DNA from: an uncultured Planctomycetaceae bacterium
Lineage (GTDB): Bacteria > Planctomycetota > Planctomycetia > Pirellulales > UBA1268
Assembly (NCBI GenBank): GCA_903885855.1
Contig: CAISKG010000538.1
Coordinates: forward strand, 1-32,622
DNA: 32,622 bases
Direction of reading: 5' to 3'
Made by a program: the position numbers and the translations under genes. Position 1 is the first letter of the stretch, and every line of letters begins with the position of its first letter. The notes under the pieces were generated by a model that ran no database searches, was not told the DNA's origin, and was given only the letters and a program-made list of their open reading frames with translations. This document shows positions 17,636-27,122 of the stretch, piece after piece.

Positions 17636-18516
17636 GGTTCGACACGCGCCCCGCGGGGGCGCGCCGCCTCGATGCCCTTGAGCTCGATCTCGAACACGAG
17701 CGCCTCGTGCGGTTCGATCACCGGGGGCGAGCCCTCCGCGCCGTAGGCCAGATCGGGGGGAACCCACAGGCGCCACTTCGATCCCGTCGCCATCAGGGGC
17801 AGCGCCTCCTGCCAGCCCGGCACCACCGCCTGCAGCGGAAACGTCGGGGGGGGCTGCGCGGGGTCGCTGGAGTCGAATTCGGTGCCGTCGAGATGGGTGC
17901 CACGGTAGTGGGCGGCCACGGCGTCGGTCGGCCCGGGCTTGGGCCCCTTCCCCTCGGCGAGTACCTGGTACTGCAGCCCGCTGGGCAGCGTCACCACCCC
18001 TTCCCGGCGGCCGTTCTCGGCCAGGAACGCGGCCGCCTTGGCCTTGTTCGCCTTGCCCCGCTCGGCCATCTCGCGGCGGAAGGCCTCCTGCTCCTGCTGC
18101 ATGCGCCGGTCGAAGGCCTCGAGCGCCGCCTTCACGCGGGCCTCCGGGATCCGCGGCGCGGCGCCCGCCAGGGCGTCGGCGAGGCCCTGCGCCAGCGCGT
18201 TCAAATCGGCCGGTGTGCGCTGGCGACGGAAGTCGTCCGCCATCCGCGTGCCGATCTGCAGGCCCAGCGCGTAGCCGAGTTCCCCCTCGGGCGTGTCGAG
18301 CCCGCGGGCCGGCGGGGCGAGCGCTTCCGCGGAGGGCGGGGGCGCCTTCCGGGCCGGCGGGGCCGCGGGCTGGGCCCGGAGCGAGGCGGCGCCCGCGGCC
18401 ACCAGAACGCACGCGGCGGCGAGGGTCGACCATCCCCCCCCTGCCCCGCGGCACGGGCGACGGGACGACGGCGTGCGGGGCACGGCGAGCACCGAGACGG
18501 CGCGCGGAACGGGCAT
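17632..18516 (-). CDS. Exported FKBP-type peptidyl-prolyl cis-trans isomerase
   Basis: ATG at 18516. Signal-like N-term, LGYALGLQIGTRMADDFRRQ (FKBP_N) and VAAHYRGTHLDGTEFDSSDP...VVPGWQEALPLMATGSKWRLWVPPDLAYGAEG. 4-bp overlap with pcm. Confidence 0.94.
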   Translation of the reverse strand: MPVPRAVSVLAVPRTPSSRRPCRGAGGGWSTLAAACVLVAAGAASLRAQPAAPPARKAPPPSAEALAPPARGLDTPEGELGYALGLQIGTRMADDFRRQRTPADLNALAQGLADALAGAAPRIPEARVKAALEAFDRRMQQEQEAFRREMAERGKANKAKAAAFLAENGRREGVVTLPSGLQYQVLAEGKGPKPGPTDAVAAHYRGTHLDGTEFDSSDPAQPPPTFPLQAVVPGWQEALPLMATGSKWRLWVPPDLAYGAEGSPPVIEPHEALVFEIELKGIEAARPRGARVEP

Positions 18517-18680
18517 GGCGGGGTCCTCCGGTGACCGTGTCGCCGGGCGGGCTCGAGCGGCCGCCGCTGCGACGCTGTGGCGAAAGTGTATCAGAGGCCG
18601 CCGCCTCCCACCCCCCCGAGGGCCCACGCCGAGCCCGGCGCGACCCCCGCCGCCGGTGGAGCCCTCCGCCCGGCGACGAC

Positions 18681-19661
18681 TCACGCGCCGCGGCCCGGCG
18701 CGGGGGCTCGGGCCGGCGGGGTGTCGTCGGTGGGGCGGCCGAGCGAGCCGCGTGTGATCTCCAGGAACGCCGTCTCCAGGTTGACCTCCGACTCCCGCAT
18801 CGACTCCAGGCGGAATCCCTCCGCCACCAGACGGGCCGCCAGGGCCGAGGGCTCCTCGCATCCGACGGCCAGGGTGACGAGCACCTCGCCGTCGCGGACG
18901 GCCACCTTGTCGGCCTCGGGGCTGCGCTCGAGGAGCCGGGCCGCCGGTTCCGGGGGACCCGAGACGCGGATCCGGATCACGGGCCGGCCACGCACCTCGG
19001 CGAGCAATCCCTGGACGTCGCGGCAGGCGAGGAGCCGCCCATATTCGATGATCCCCACCCGGTTGCAGATGTCGGCGAGCTCCGGAAGGATGTGGCTGCT
19101 GACGAGGATCGTCTTGCCCAGCCCCTGGAGGCGCTTGAGCAGCCCGCGCATCTCGATCCGGGCCCGGGGATCGAGCCCGCTGGCGGGCTCGTCGAGCAGG
19201 AGCACCTGCGGATCGTGGAGCAGCACGCGCGCCAGCCCCAGGCGCTGCGTCATCCCGCGCGACAGGCTGGTGACCAGCTCGTCGCGTTTCACGGTCAGGT
19301 CGACCAGCTCCAGCGACCGCTCCGCCACGCGGCGGCGCTGGGGGCCGTCGATCCGGTAGGCGGCGGCGAAGAACTCGAGGTACTCGATGACGCGCATGTC
19401 GTCGTACACGCCGAAGATGTCGGGCATGTAGCCGATCGCCCGGCGGATCTCCCGCGGGTGGGTGTAGATCGAGTGCCCGCAGACGTAGGCCTCGCCCCAG
19501 GTCGGCGCCAGGAGCGTGGCGAGGATCCGGATCGTGGTCGTCTTGCCGGCGCCGTTGGGGCCGATGAAGCCGAACAGATCCCCCTTCTCGAGCTTGAGGT
19601 TCAGCGACTCCAGCGCCGAGAACTCGCCATATTTCTTCGTCAGGTCGATGGTCTCGATCAT
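18681..19661 (-). CDS. ABC transporter ATP-binding protein (ABC-2/GldA-like)
   Basis: ATG at 19661. GFIGPNGAGKTTTIRIL (Walker A), SLSRGMTQRLGLARVLLHDPQVLLLDEPASGLDP (signature and Walker B). Confidence 0.96.
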   Translation of the reverse strand: MIETIDLTKKYGEFSALESLNLKLEKGDLFGFIGPNGAGKTTTIRILATLLAPTWGEAYVCGHSIYTHPREIRRAIGYMPDIFGVYDDMRVIEYLEFFAAAYRIDGPQRRRVAERSLELVDLTVKRDELVTSLSRGMTQRLGLARVLLHDPQVLLLDEPASGLDPRARIEMRGLLKRLQGLGKTILVSSHILPELADICNRVGIIEYGRLLACRDVQGLLAEVRGRPVIRIRVSGPPEPAARLLERSPEADKVAVRDGEVLVTLAVGCEEPSALAARLVAEGFRLESMRESEVNLETAFLEITRGSLGRPTDDTPPARAPAPGRGA

Positions 19662-21838
19662 GGGGCGGGTCCGGTGGGGGCAGGGGCGGCGTCCGGGGAC
19701 GACTCCGCGGGCACGTCGGCGGCACGCGACGCGGGGGACTTGGGGAGCGGGATCACGATCCGCCACAGCGCCGTCGCGTCGTCGTCGGCGGGGGCGCCCC
19801 CGACGGAGAGGCTCCAGTCGGTGGCGGGGGGGCCGCGTCCCACGAGCACCGCGCGGTCGAGGGGAAGGAGGGCCGAAAGGTCGAGCCGCGCCAGCGCCCC
19901 GGCCTCGAGCGTGGTGTAGGAACTGCCGCCGGCGGCCTCGTGGAATCCGGCGATCTCGAGGATCCGCGCGACGTCGGTGTCCTCCACGCGCCAGCGCTGC
20001 GTCTGCACGCGCTCGAGCACGGCGGCGCTGCGGGTCAGCGTGGCCGAGAGCGTGCGCGGTCCCTTGCCGGCGAGCGGATCGAACCGCCCCCCGGGGGGCA
20101 GCGTGCCGATCTCGTAGCACCAGCCCGCGTGGAACAGCGCGCAGTCGCGCAGCTCCGCCGGCAGCCGGCTCACGAGCCCGCCGCGCAGCATCCCCTGGGC
20201 GTCGCGCTCGAGCGACGACTCCACCAACCCCGCGGCCGCGGGAGCGCTCCACTCGGCCTCGAACACGCGGCTGGAGGAGGCCGCCAGCGGCACGCCCGCG
20301 AGCCGGTCGGCGGGCGGGCCCGCCCGATAGGGATCCGTCGCCAGCGACGGATGCGCCGCCGGCGCGTCGACCGCCCCCATGCCGCGCCCGCTGATGGCGT
20401 ACCACGACAGCGCGGCGGTGCCCGCGCCGGCGGCCGGTGGACCCGGCCGGGGAGCGGCGGCCAGATCGAGGCGGGCGTTCTCCGGCGACCACACGCCGAG
20501 GAACGACGTGCCGCGCGCGAGCGCCCCGGCCACGTCGACGTCGACCAGATCGGCCCGGTGCACCTGCCACGACCGCCCCTTGTAGCGCTCGCCGGTCCAC
20601 CAGGTGAAGGCGGTGAACGCGGCCACCAGCGCCGGCAGCGTGAGCCACGCCAGCCAGGGCCGGCCCGAGCGTCTCACGAGCCACCACTCCAGCGGATAGA
20701 GGCAGGCCACGTACACAAGCGCGAGCCCCGCCACCACCTCGAAGGGCACCGGGCCGACGCCGGGAAAGCGATCGATGGCGACGCGGAGCTGGCCGCCCAG
20801 ATCGACGGGCCCCTGCCCGGCGGCCCCCCCCCTGCCCCGGGCGCCGTTGCGGCCACCGAGGAGTTCGACCAGGAGCGTGTCGGAGCCGGTCCAGTTGCGG
20901 AACGGCGGCCGGTCGAGATCGAGCCCGGCCCAGGTGATCGTGCCGAAGCCGTGGGCACGGCGCACCACCAGCGGCAGGTCGGTGGGGGCCGAGCCCTCCC
21001 AGGCCTCGATCGCCCCGTCGAGCGCGGCGGTGCCGTCGAGCAGCGGGGCCTCGAGCCCGGCGACGGCCCCGCGCTCCAGGGGCCGCGAGGCCTTGGCGTA
21101 GGTCTCGATCGACGCCGTGCGCCGCAGGGGCACCATCCGCGCCACCCGTCCCGGGCCCCCCGCCGGCCCGGGCAGCCAGGCGGCCGCCGGCGTTCCGACG
21201 AGCGCCGGCGGCGCCGCGGAGGCGCCGGCCAGGAACACCATCCTCCCCCCGCGGCGCGTCCAGTCGTCGAGGGCGGCGAGCGTGTCGCCGGGGAGCGATC
21301 CGAGCGCGCTGCCACAGACGATGACGGCGTCGGCGACGTCGAACGCCAGCCCCGAGGGAGCCGGACGGTCGTCGTCGGCCAGCGCGAGCACGCGGGCCCG
21401 TGAGCCGTCGTCGCGCTGCATGAGCCGGGCGGCGCGCTCGGCGCCGGGCAGGTCGCCGATGACGAGCATCACACGCGTCGTCGATTCCAGCGGGGGGGGC
21501 AGGTCGAGCGGCGAACGCGTGCCGTCGGCCCACTCCACGAGCGCCCGCCCCGCCGGGCGGCCGCAGCGGACGAGGAACCGTGCCGCCCCGTCGGGCGACG
21601 TGTCGGCGGGGCCGGATCCGACGAGTTCGCCGTCCGCGTCCTCGACCCACACCCTGGCCGCGGCCATGCCGGCGGCGTCGGGCCCCACCGTCACCGGCGT
21701 CCACGACCCGCTCCGCCACGCGCCCCCGAGGCCGACCACCGTGGCCGCGGCGGCACGGCCCGCCGGCGCGGCGGCCGCGAGCGCCGCCAGGAGGAGCACC
21801 GCGATCGGCCGCGCGACGATGCGGAAGGAGCGCGTCAT
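19658..21838 (-). CDS. Large exported/membrane protein of unknown function; likely partner of the adjacent ABC ATPase
   Basis: ATG at 21838. Signal peptide; GATase-like segment (VADAVIVCGSALGSLPGDTLAALDDWTRRGGRMVFLAG); TM helices VVAGLALVYVACLYPLEWWLV and LAWLTLPALVAAFTAFTWW. 4-bp overlaps with both neighbours. Confidence 0.85.
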   Translation of the reverse strand: MTRSFRIVARPIAVLLLAALAAAAPAGRAAAATVVGLGGAWRSGSWTPVTVGPDAAGMAAARVWVEDADGELVGSGPADTSPDGAARFLVRCGRPAGRALVEWADGTRSPLDLPPPLESTTRVMLVIGDLPGAERAARLMQRDDGSRARVLALADDDRPAPSGLAFDVADAVIVCGSALGSLPGDTLAALDDWTRRGGRMVFLAGASAAPPALVGTPAAAWLPGPAGGPGRVARMVPLRRTASIETYAKASRPLERGAVAGLEAPLLDGTAALDGAIEAWEGSAPTDLPLVVRRAHGFGTITWAGLDLDRPPFRNWTGSDTLLVELLGGRNGARGRGGAAGQGPVDLGGQLRVAIDRFPGVGPVPFEVVAGLALVYVACLYPLEWWLVRRSGRPWLAWLTLPALVAAFTAFTWWTGERYKGRSWQVHRADLVDVDVAGALARGTSFLGVWSPENARLDLAAAPRPGPPAAGAGTAALSWYAISGRGMGAVDAPAAHPSLATDPYRAGPPADRLAGVPLAASSSRVFEAEWSAPAAAGLVESSLERDAQGMLRGGLVSRLPAELRDCALFHAGWCYEIGTLPPGGRFDPLAGKGPRTLSATLTRSAAVLERVQTQRWRVEDTDVARILEIAGFHEAAGGSSYTTLEAGALARLDLSALLPLDRAVLVGRGPPATDWSLSVGGAPADDDATALWRIVIPLPKSPASRAADVPAESSPDAAPAPTGPAP

Positions 21839-22134
21839 GGCTTCTCGGCGTCGGGGCAGGTGCAGGCGAACTGACCGCAGCCCGGGCAGCCGGCGCCGTA
21901 CTTGCGCCGCACCGCCTCCTCGAGGTCGACGTCCACGACGTTGGCGATCGTGGCGAGCCACGCCAGCACGTCGGCGAACTCGAGCGTCATCTCCTCCTTG
22001 GTGCCGCCGCGGAGCGCGCCGGCCAGTTCGCCCACCTCCTCGGAGAGCCACATGAAGGTTCCCTCGACCCCGCGGGCCGCGTCCTTGTCGTGGTACATCC
22101 GGCGGATCAGGGACTGCAGTTCGCGGAGCGTCAT
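21835..22134 (-). CDS. MazG-like nucleotide pyrophosphohydrolase with C-terminal Cys-rich (CxxCx4CxC) tail
   Basis: ATG at 22134. LSEEVGELAGALRG...EMTLEFADVLAWLATIANVVDVDLEEAVRRKYGAGCPGCGQFACTCPD. Confidence 0.9.
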   Translation of the reverse strand: MTLRELQSLIRRMYHDKDAARGVEGTFMWLSEEVGELAGALRGGTKEEMTLEFADVLAWLATIANVVDVDLEEAVRRKYGAGCPGCGQFACTCPDAEKP

Positions 22135-22175
22135 CGTCGGGTCCGGGCGGGAGAGGGGCGGGCGACAGGGGAGTT

Positions 22176-25100
22176 TTACCCGCCCTCCCGCGTCGGGGCG
22201 ACGGCCGGCCCGGTTCGGGGCACGAACCAGGGGTAGATCGCCGGCACCACCAGGGCCGTGAGGAGCGTGCTCGTGACGATCCCGCCGATCACCACCGTCG
22301 CCAGCGGCCGCTGGATCTCCGCCCCGGCCGACGTGGCCAGGGCCATCGGGAGGAAGCCCAGGCTCGCCACCAGCGCCGTCATCAGCACCGGGCGGATCCG
22401 CACCTCCGCGGTGGCCAGTGCCGCCTCGCGCGGCGACATGCCGGCGGCGCGGGCGTGCTCCGCGCCGCTGACCCACACCAGGCCGTTGAGCACCGCCACC
22501 CCGAACAGCGCCACGAATCCGACGCCGGCGGCGATCGAGAACGGCATCCCGCGCAGGGCCAGCGCGGCCACCCCTCCCGAGGCCGCCACCGGCACGGCGC
22601 AGAAGATCAGCGCGGCCAGGCGGAACGACTTGAAGCTCGTGTAGAGGAGCATGGCGATGAGCCCCAGCACCAGCGGCGTGATCAGCATCAGCCGTCTCCC
22701 GGCCGAGACGAGATTCTCGAAGTCGCCCCCCCAGGCGATCGCGTAGCCGGGGGGGAGCGCGACGTCGCGTGCCACGGCCTCCTGGGCGTCGGCCACGAAG
22801 CTCGCCACGTCGCGGCCGCGCACGTTGGCCGAGACGTAGGTCCGCCGCCGCGAGTTCTCGTGCTCGATCGACGGCGGCGTCTCCTCGCGGACCACGTCGG
22901 CGAGCTCGCCGAGCGGCACCGGCCGGCCGGCGGCGGCCCCGACGGGAATCTGCGGCATGCGGTCGACGTTCTCGCGCCACTCGGCCGGGAACTTGACCAC
23001 CAGCGGGTAGCGCGGCCGGCCCTCGAAGATCACCCCGGCCGGGATCCCCCCCATCGCCGACACCGTGCGCATCACCTCCGCCCCGTCGATGCCGTGGCGC
23101 GCGAGCTGGTCGGGACGGACGTCGATCCGCGTCGTGGGGACGTCGGCCTGCCAATCGGCGCGCACGTCCACCGCCCCGGGCACGCCGCGGAGGACGCGCT
23201 CGATGCGCTTCCCGAGGAGGCCGAGGGTGTCGAGGTCGTCGCCGTAGACGAGCACGGCGACGTCGCTTTTGACCCCCGCCACGAGCTCGTCGACGCGCAT
23301 CTCGATCGGCTGGCTGAAGCCGAAATTCGCCCCGGGGATCTCCGCCGCCAGCGCCTCCGACATCCGCGCCACGAGATCGTCGCGCGACACCTGCTCCGGC
23401 CAGGCGGCACGCGGCCGCAGCATGACCCAGACGTCGGTCTGCTGCACGCCCATGATGTCGTTGGCGATCTCCGGCCGTCCCGTCTTCGAGAACACCGTGC
23501 CCACCTCGGGGAAGGCCCCCAGCACCTTCTCGATGCGGGTGGTGATCGGCACCGAATCCTCGAGGGTGGCGCTGGGCAGCCGGACCACCTCGATGAGCAG
23601 ATCCCCCTCGTCGAGGCGCGGCATGAATTCCGCCCCCAGGCGCAGCGCCACCGGGATCGTCGCCGCCACCAGCCCCAGCGCGGCGACCGTGATCCACACC
23701 GGGTGCCAGACCGCGAGCCGCGCCACCGGGTGGTAGCAACGGTGGAAGAGCCGCATCGGCAGCGGCTCGTGCTCCGGCTCGCGCTTGAGGAACGTCGCGG
23801 CGAGCACCGGCATCAGCGTCAGCGAGATGACGAGCGATCCCAACAGCGCGAACAGCACCGTCAGCGCCATCGGCCGGAACAGCTTCCCCTCCGTCCCCTC
23901 CAGGAAGAGGATCGGCAGGTAGACCACGGCGATGATCAGCTCGCCGAACATCGTCGGCCCGCGGACCTCGATCGCCGCGTCGCGCACGACGTCGAGCTTC
24001 GACTCCCCCTGCCCCGCCAGCCCCAGGCGGCGGACGCAGTTCTCCACCATGATCACGGAACTGTCGACGACCAGCCCGAAGTCGATGGCCCCCAGGCTCA
24101 TGAGGCTCGCCGGGATCGCCGCCGCCCACATCAGGTTCGCGGCGAAGAGCATCGAGAGGGGGATCGCCAGCGACACGATCAGGCCGGCGCGGAGGTTGCC
24201 CAGGAGGAGCAGCAGGACGCCGATCACCAGCAGGCCCCCCTCGGCGAGGTTGTGGAGCACCGTGTCGAGCGTCCGGGCGATGAGGTCGGAGCGGTCGTAG
24301 AGGATCTCGATGTCGACCCCCGGCGGGAGCGTGGCCCGCAGCTGCTCGAGCTTCTCCTTGGCCGCCTGCACGACGCGCCGGCTGTTCTCTCCGCGGACCA
24401 TCATCACCATTCCCGTCACCACCTCGCCGCGCCCCCCGCGGGTGGCGGCCCCCTGCCGGACCAGCGGCGCCACCGACACCTCGCCGATGTTGCGCACCAG
24501 CACCGGCACGCCGCCGGGGGGGCTGCGGACCACGACCTTCTCGATGTCGGCGACGCCGCCGAGGAGCGCGTGGCCGCGGATGAATCGCTGCTCGCCGTTG
24601 TTGACGACGTATCCCCCGCCGGTGCTCTCGTTGTTGCGCTCCAGCGCCGACAGCACCTCGCCGAGCGTCACCCCCTGCGCGCTGAGCCGGTCGGGATCGA
24701 CCCGCACCTCGTAGCTCTTGGCGTGGCCGCCGTGGGAGTTGATGTCGGTCACGCCGGGCACCTCGCGCATCGCCGGGGCGATGTCCCACTCGAGGATGCT
24801 GCGGAGGGTCATCAGGTCCTGGCCGGTGCCGCGCACCTCGAATTGGAGGATCTCGCCGAGGGCCGTGCTCAGGGTGCCGAGCTGCGGCTCGCCGTGGCCC
24901 ACGGCGATGCGCGACTTCGCCTCCGGGAGCCGCTCCGCGCACAACTGCCGGGCCCGCATGATGTCGGTGCCCTCGTGGAAGACCACGGTCACCAACGAGA
25001 TGCCGAACCGCGAGATGCTGCGCACCTCCTCCACCGCCGGAAGCCCGCTCATCGCCAGCTCGACGGGATAGGTGACGTAGCGCTCCACCTCCAGGGGCGA

Positions 25101-25268
25101 CATCGTGCCGGCCTCGGTGACGATCTGCACCTGGACGTTGACGAGGTCGGGGACGGCGTCCACCGGGATCCGCGTGGCGGCGAACAGCCCCCCCACGGCC
25201 AGGAGGACGAACAGGCAGAGGACGAGGGCCCTGTTGCCGAGGGACCACTCGATCAGTCCGGAGAGCAC
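22176..25268 (-). CDS. Heavy-metal efflux RND transporter (CzcA/CusA family)
   Basis: GTG start at 25268 (VLSGLIEWSLGNRALVLCLF...). RIPVDAVPDLVNVQVQIVTEAGTMSPLEVERYVTYPVE, GAIDFGLVVDSSVIMVENCVRRL. Confidence 0.95.
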   Translation of the reverse strand: MLSGLIEWSLGNRALVLCLFVLLAVGGLFAATRIPVDAVPDLVNVQVQIVTEAGTMSPLEVERYVTYPVELAMSGLPAVEEVRSISRFGISLVTVVFHEGTDIMRARQLCAERLPEAKSRIAVGHGEPQLGTLSTALGEILQFEVRGTGQDLMTLRSILEWDIAPAMREVPGVTDINSHGGHAKSYEVRVDPDRLSAQGVTLGEVLSALERNNESTGGGYVVNNGEQRFIRGHALLGGVADIEKVVVRSPPGGVPVLVRNIGEVSVAPLVRQGAATRGGRGEVVTGMVMMVRGENSRRVVQAAKEKLEQLRATLPPGVDIEILYDRSDLIARTLDTVLHNLAEGGLLVIGVLLLLLGNLRAGLIVSLAIPLSMLFAANLMWAAAIPASLMSLGAIDFGLVVDSSVIMVENCVRRLGLAGQGESKLDVVRDAAIEVRGPTMFGELIIAVVYLPILFLEGTEGKLFRPMALTVLFALLGSLVISLTLMPVLAATFLKREPEHEPLPMRLFHRCYHPVARLAVWHPVWITVAALGLVAATIPVALRLGAEFMPRLDEGDLLIEVVRLPSATLEDSVPITTRIEKVLGAFPEVGTVFSKTGRPEIANDIMGVQQTDVWVMLRPRAAWPEQVSRDDLVARMSEALAAEIPGANFGFSQPIEMRVDELVAGVKSDVAVLVYGDDLDTLGLLGKRIERVLRGVPGAVDVRADWQADVPTTRIDVRPDQLARHGIDGAEVMRTVSAMGGIPAGVIFEGRPRYPLVVKFPAEWRENVDRMPQIPVGAAAGRPVPLGELADVVREETPPSIEHENSRRRTYVSANVRGRDVASFVADAQEAVARDVALPPGYAIAWGGDFENLVSAGRRLMLITPLVLGLIAMLLYTSFKSFRLAALIFCAVPVAASGGVAALALRGMPFSIAAGVGFVALFGVAVLNGLVWVSGAEHARAAGMSPREAALATAEVRIRPVLMTALVASLGFLPMALATSAGAEIQRPLATVVIGGIVTSTLLTALVVPAIYPWFVPRTGPAVAPTREGG

Positions 25269-25317
25269 GACGCCACCCCCGATCCGCTTGCCGGGCTCCG
25301 TGTCGGGCGGCGCCCGA

Positions 25318-26910
25318 TCACTCCTCGTTCTCGAGCAGGAGTTCGCTCTTGAGGACGAAGGCACCGGACACGACCACCGGCTCCCCGGCGCGGATCCCGG
25401 AGACGATCTCCACGCGCTGGCCGCTCTCGATGCCGGTGACGACGTCCGCGCGCCGGTAGCGCCCCTCGCCGACCGGCTGGAACACGAACGCCTGCCCCTC
25501 GTGCCGGACCACCGCCGCGGCGGGAACCACCAGCGCCTCGCGCACCGCCCCCTGCGGCAGGTCGACCCAGACGAACATCCCCGGCTTGAGGTGGGCGTCG
25601 GCGTCGTCGTTGGCCAGTTCCGCCACCAGCGGCACGCTGCGCGAGTCGGCCTCGACCACCGCGCCCACGTGGTGGACGCGGGCCGTCGCCGCGTGGCTGT
25701 TGACCCCGGGGACGACCAGGGCGATCTCCTGCCCGACCTTGACGTCGACGGCGGTCCACTCGCGCTCGTGGATCTGGGCCCGCACCCACAGCACGCGCGT
25801 GTCGGCGACGACGAACATCGGGTCGCCCTGGCGCACGCGCTCGCCGCGGGCCACGAACACGTCCTCCACGACGCCGTCGAAGGGCGTCTTGAGCGCCAGC
25901 GACGAGAGCGACGCGGTCTCCCCCGGGCTCTCCTCACCGGCCGCCGCGTCCACCAGGGCCGTGGCGTCGGGGCCGAGCCGGCTGCCGACGAGCGTGCGCA
26001 GGTGCTCGCGCGAGACCTGCATGAGCCGGTCGGCCGAGGCCAGCGTGGCCTGGGCCCGGTCCCGGTCCTGACGGGTGCCGAACCGGGCCTCCTCGCAGGC
26101 GGCCTCGAAGTTCGCTCGGGCCACCTCGAGATTGCTCGCACGCTCCTCCACGAGCCGCCCGGACACCGCCCCCTCGCCGAGAGACCGGGTGCTGGCGTTG
26201 ACCTTCTCCACGTACACCAGCTTCGAATACGCGCCGAGGAGCTTCTCCCGGTAGGCCCCGAGGATCCGCTCCTGGAAGGCCCGCTCCACCTCCGGCAGCG
26301 CCGGGCGCCCGGCCAGCGCCTTCAGCAGCGCCTCCACGTTCTCGGCGACGGTCGTCGCCCATTCCGCCGCCACCAGCGCGATCTGCCGGTCGTCCTCGCG
26401 GCGCCGGATCTCGTCGCGCGCCATGCCCACCTCGGGGCTCGAGATCTCCGCGAGCGTCCCCCCCTTCGCCACCGGCTGGCGGACCTGGACCATGATCTGC
26501 GAGATGATGCCGTCGACGGGCGCCTGGTAGTCGAGGCGCTTGCGGGCGTCGTAATCGATGCGGCCGGGGACGGTGAGGTGGTCGCGCACCGGCTCGAGCG
26601 TCACCGGGGCGACCTCGATCCCGGCCGCGGCCACGGCCTCGACGGGGAGCGTCACCTCGGCCCTGTCGGGGGCCGGGGCGGGGGCGGGCCGGACGCCGCC
26701 GTCGTGGCCGTCGGCACCGCCGAAATGGTGGGTCGCCAGCCACCACCAGGCCAGGCCGCCGAGCGCGAACACGATCACCGGACCGGCGCCGCGGCGCACC
26801 CGACCTGCCAGGGATTCGCCGGCCCGCCCCGCGGCGTGGCGCGGGGCGGCGGCGTGGGGCTCGGCGCTGGCGGAGTGGGGCATCGTCGGGCCCGCGGGCG
26901 ACTCGTGCAT
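25318..26910 (-). CDS. RND efflux periplasmic adaptor subunit (CzcB/CusB family)
   Basis: ATG 26910 (alternative 26883). EVTLPVEAVAAAGIEVAPVTLEPVRDHLTVPGRIDYD, LKTPFDGVVEDVFVARGERVRQGDPMFVVAD, KPGMFVWVDLPQG. Confidence 0.93.
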   Translation of the reverse strand: MHESPAGPTMPHSASAEPHAAAPRHAAGRAGESLAGRVRRGAGPVIVFALGGLAWWWLATHHFGGADGHDGGVRPAPAPAPDRAEVTLPVEAVAAAGIEVAPVTLEPVRDHLTVPGRIDYDARKRLDYQAPVDGIISQIMVQVRQPVAKGGTLAEISSPEVGMARDEIRRREDDRQIALVAAEWATTVAENVEALLKALAGRPALPEVERAFQERILGAYREKLLGAYSKLVYVEKVNASTRSLGEGAVSGRLVEERASNLEVARANFEAACEEARFGTRQDRDRAQATLASADRLMQVSREHLRTLVGSRLGPDATALVDAAAGEESPGETASLSSLALKTPFDGVVEDVFVARGERVRQGDPMFVVADTRVLWVRAQIHEREWTAVDVKVGQEIALVVPGVNSHAATARVHHVGAVVEADSRSVPLVAELANDDADAHLKPGMFVWVDLPQGAVREALVVPAAAVVRHEGQAFVFQPVGEGRYRRADVVTGIESGQRVEIVSGIRAGEPVVVSGAFVLKSELLLENEE

Positions 26911-26964
26911 CCGGGCCGGTCGGCCCCGGGTGTCGGATTCTACACAACCGCTCCGAGGCCCCCC

Positions 26965-26970
26965 TATACT
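26965..26970 (+). promoter_or_regulatory. Candidate -10 element TATACT upstream of leuA
   Basis: CCCCTATACTGCC about 153 nt upstream of the leuA ATG. No convincing -35. Confidence 0.35.
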
Positions 26971-27122
26971 GCCTCGCCGCGCTGCGTCGGCGCGCGGGCA
27001 ACGCCGCCGGGCCGCCGCCGAGGCGCACGGCCGGTCCCCGCGTCGCATCGTGCCGCCTCTCCGCCGCCGGAGGAGTGCGGCCGTATCGGCGCGGCAGCGC
27101 CCCAGCACGCCAGGCTCCACCG

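Noticed and set aside
22455-25352. 965-aa plus-strand ORF opposite the RND pump
   Set aside because: Arg/His/Asp-rich, low-complexity translation with no domain-like motif. It is an antisense shadow of a clear RND gene in GC-rich DNA.
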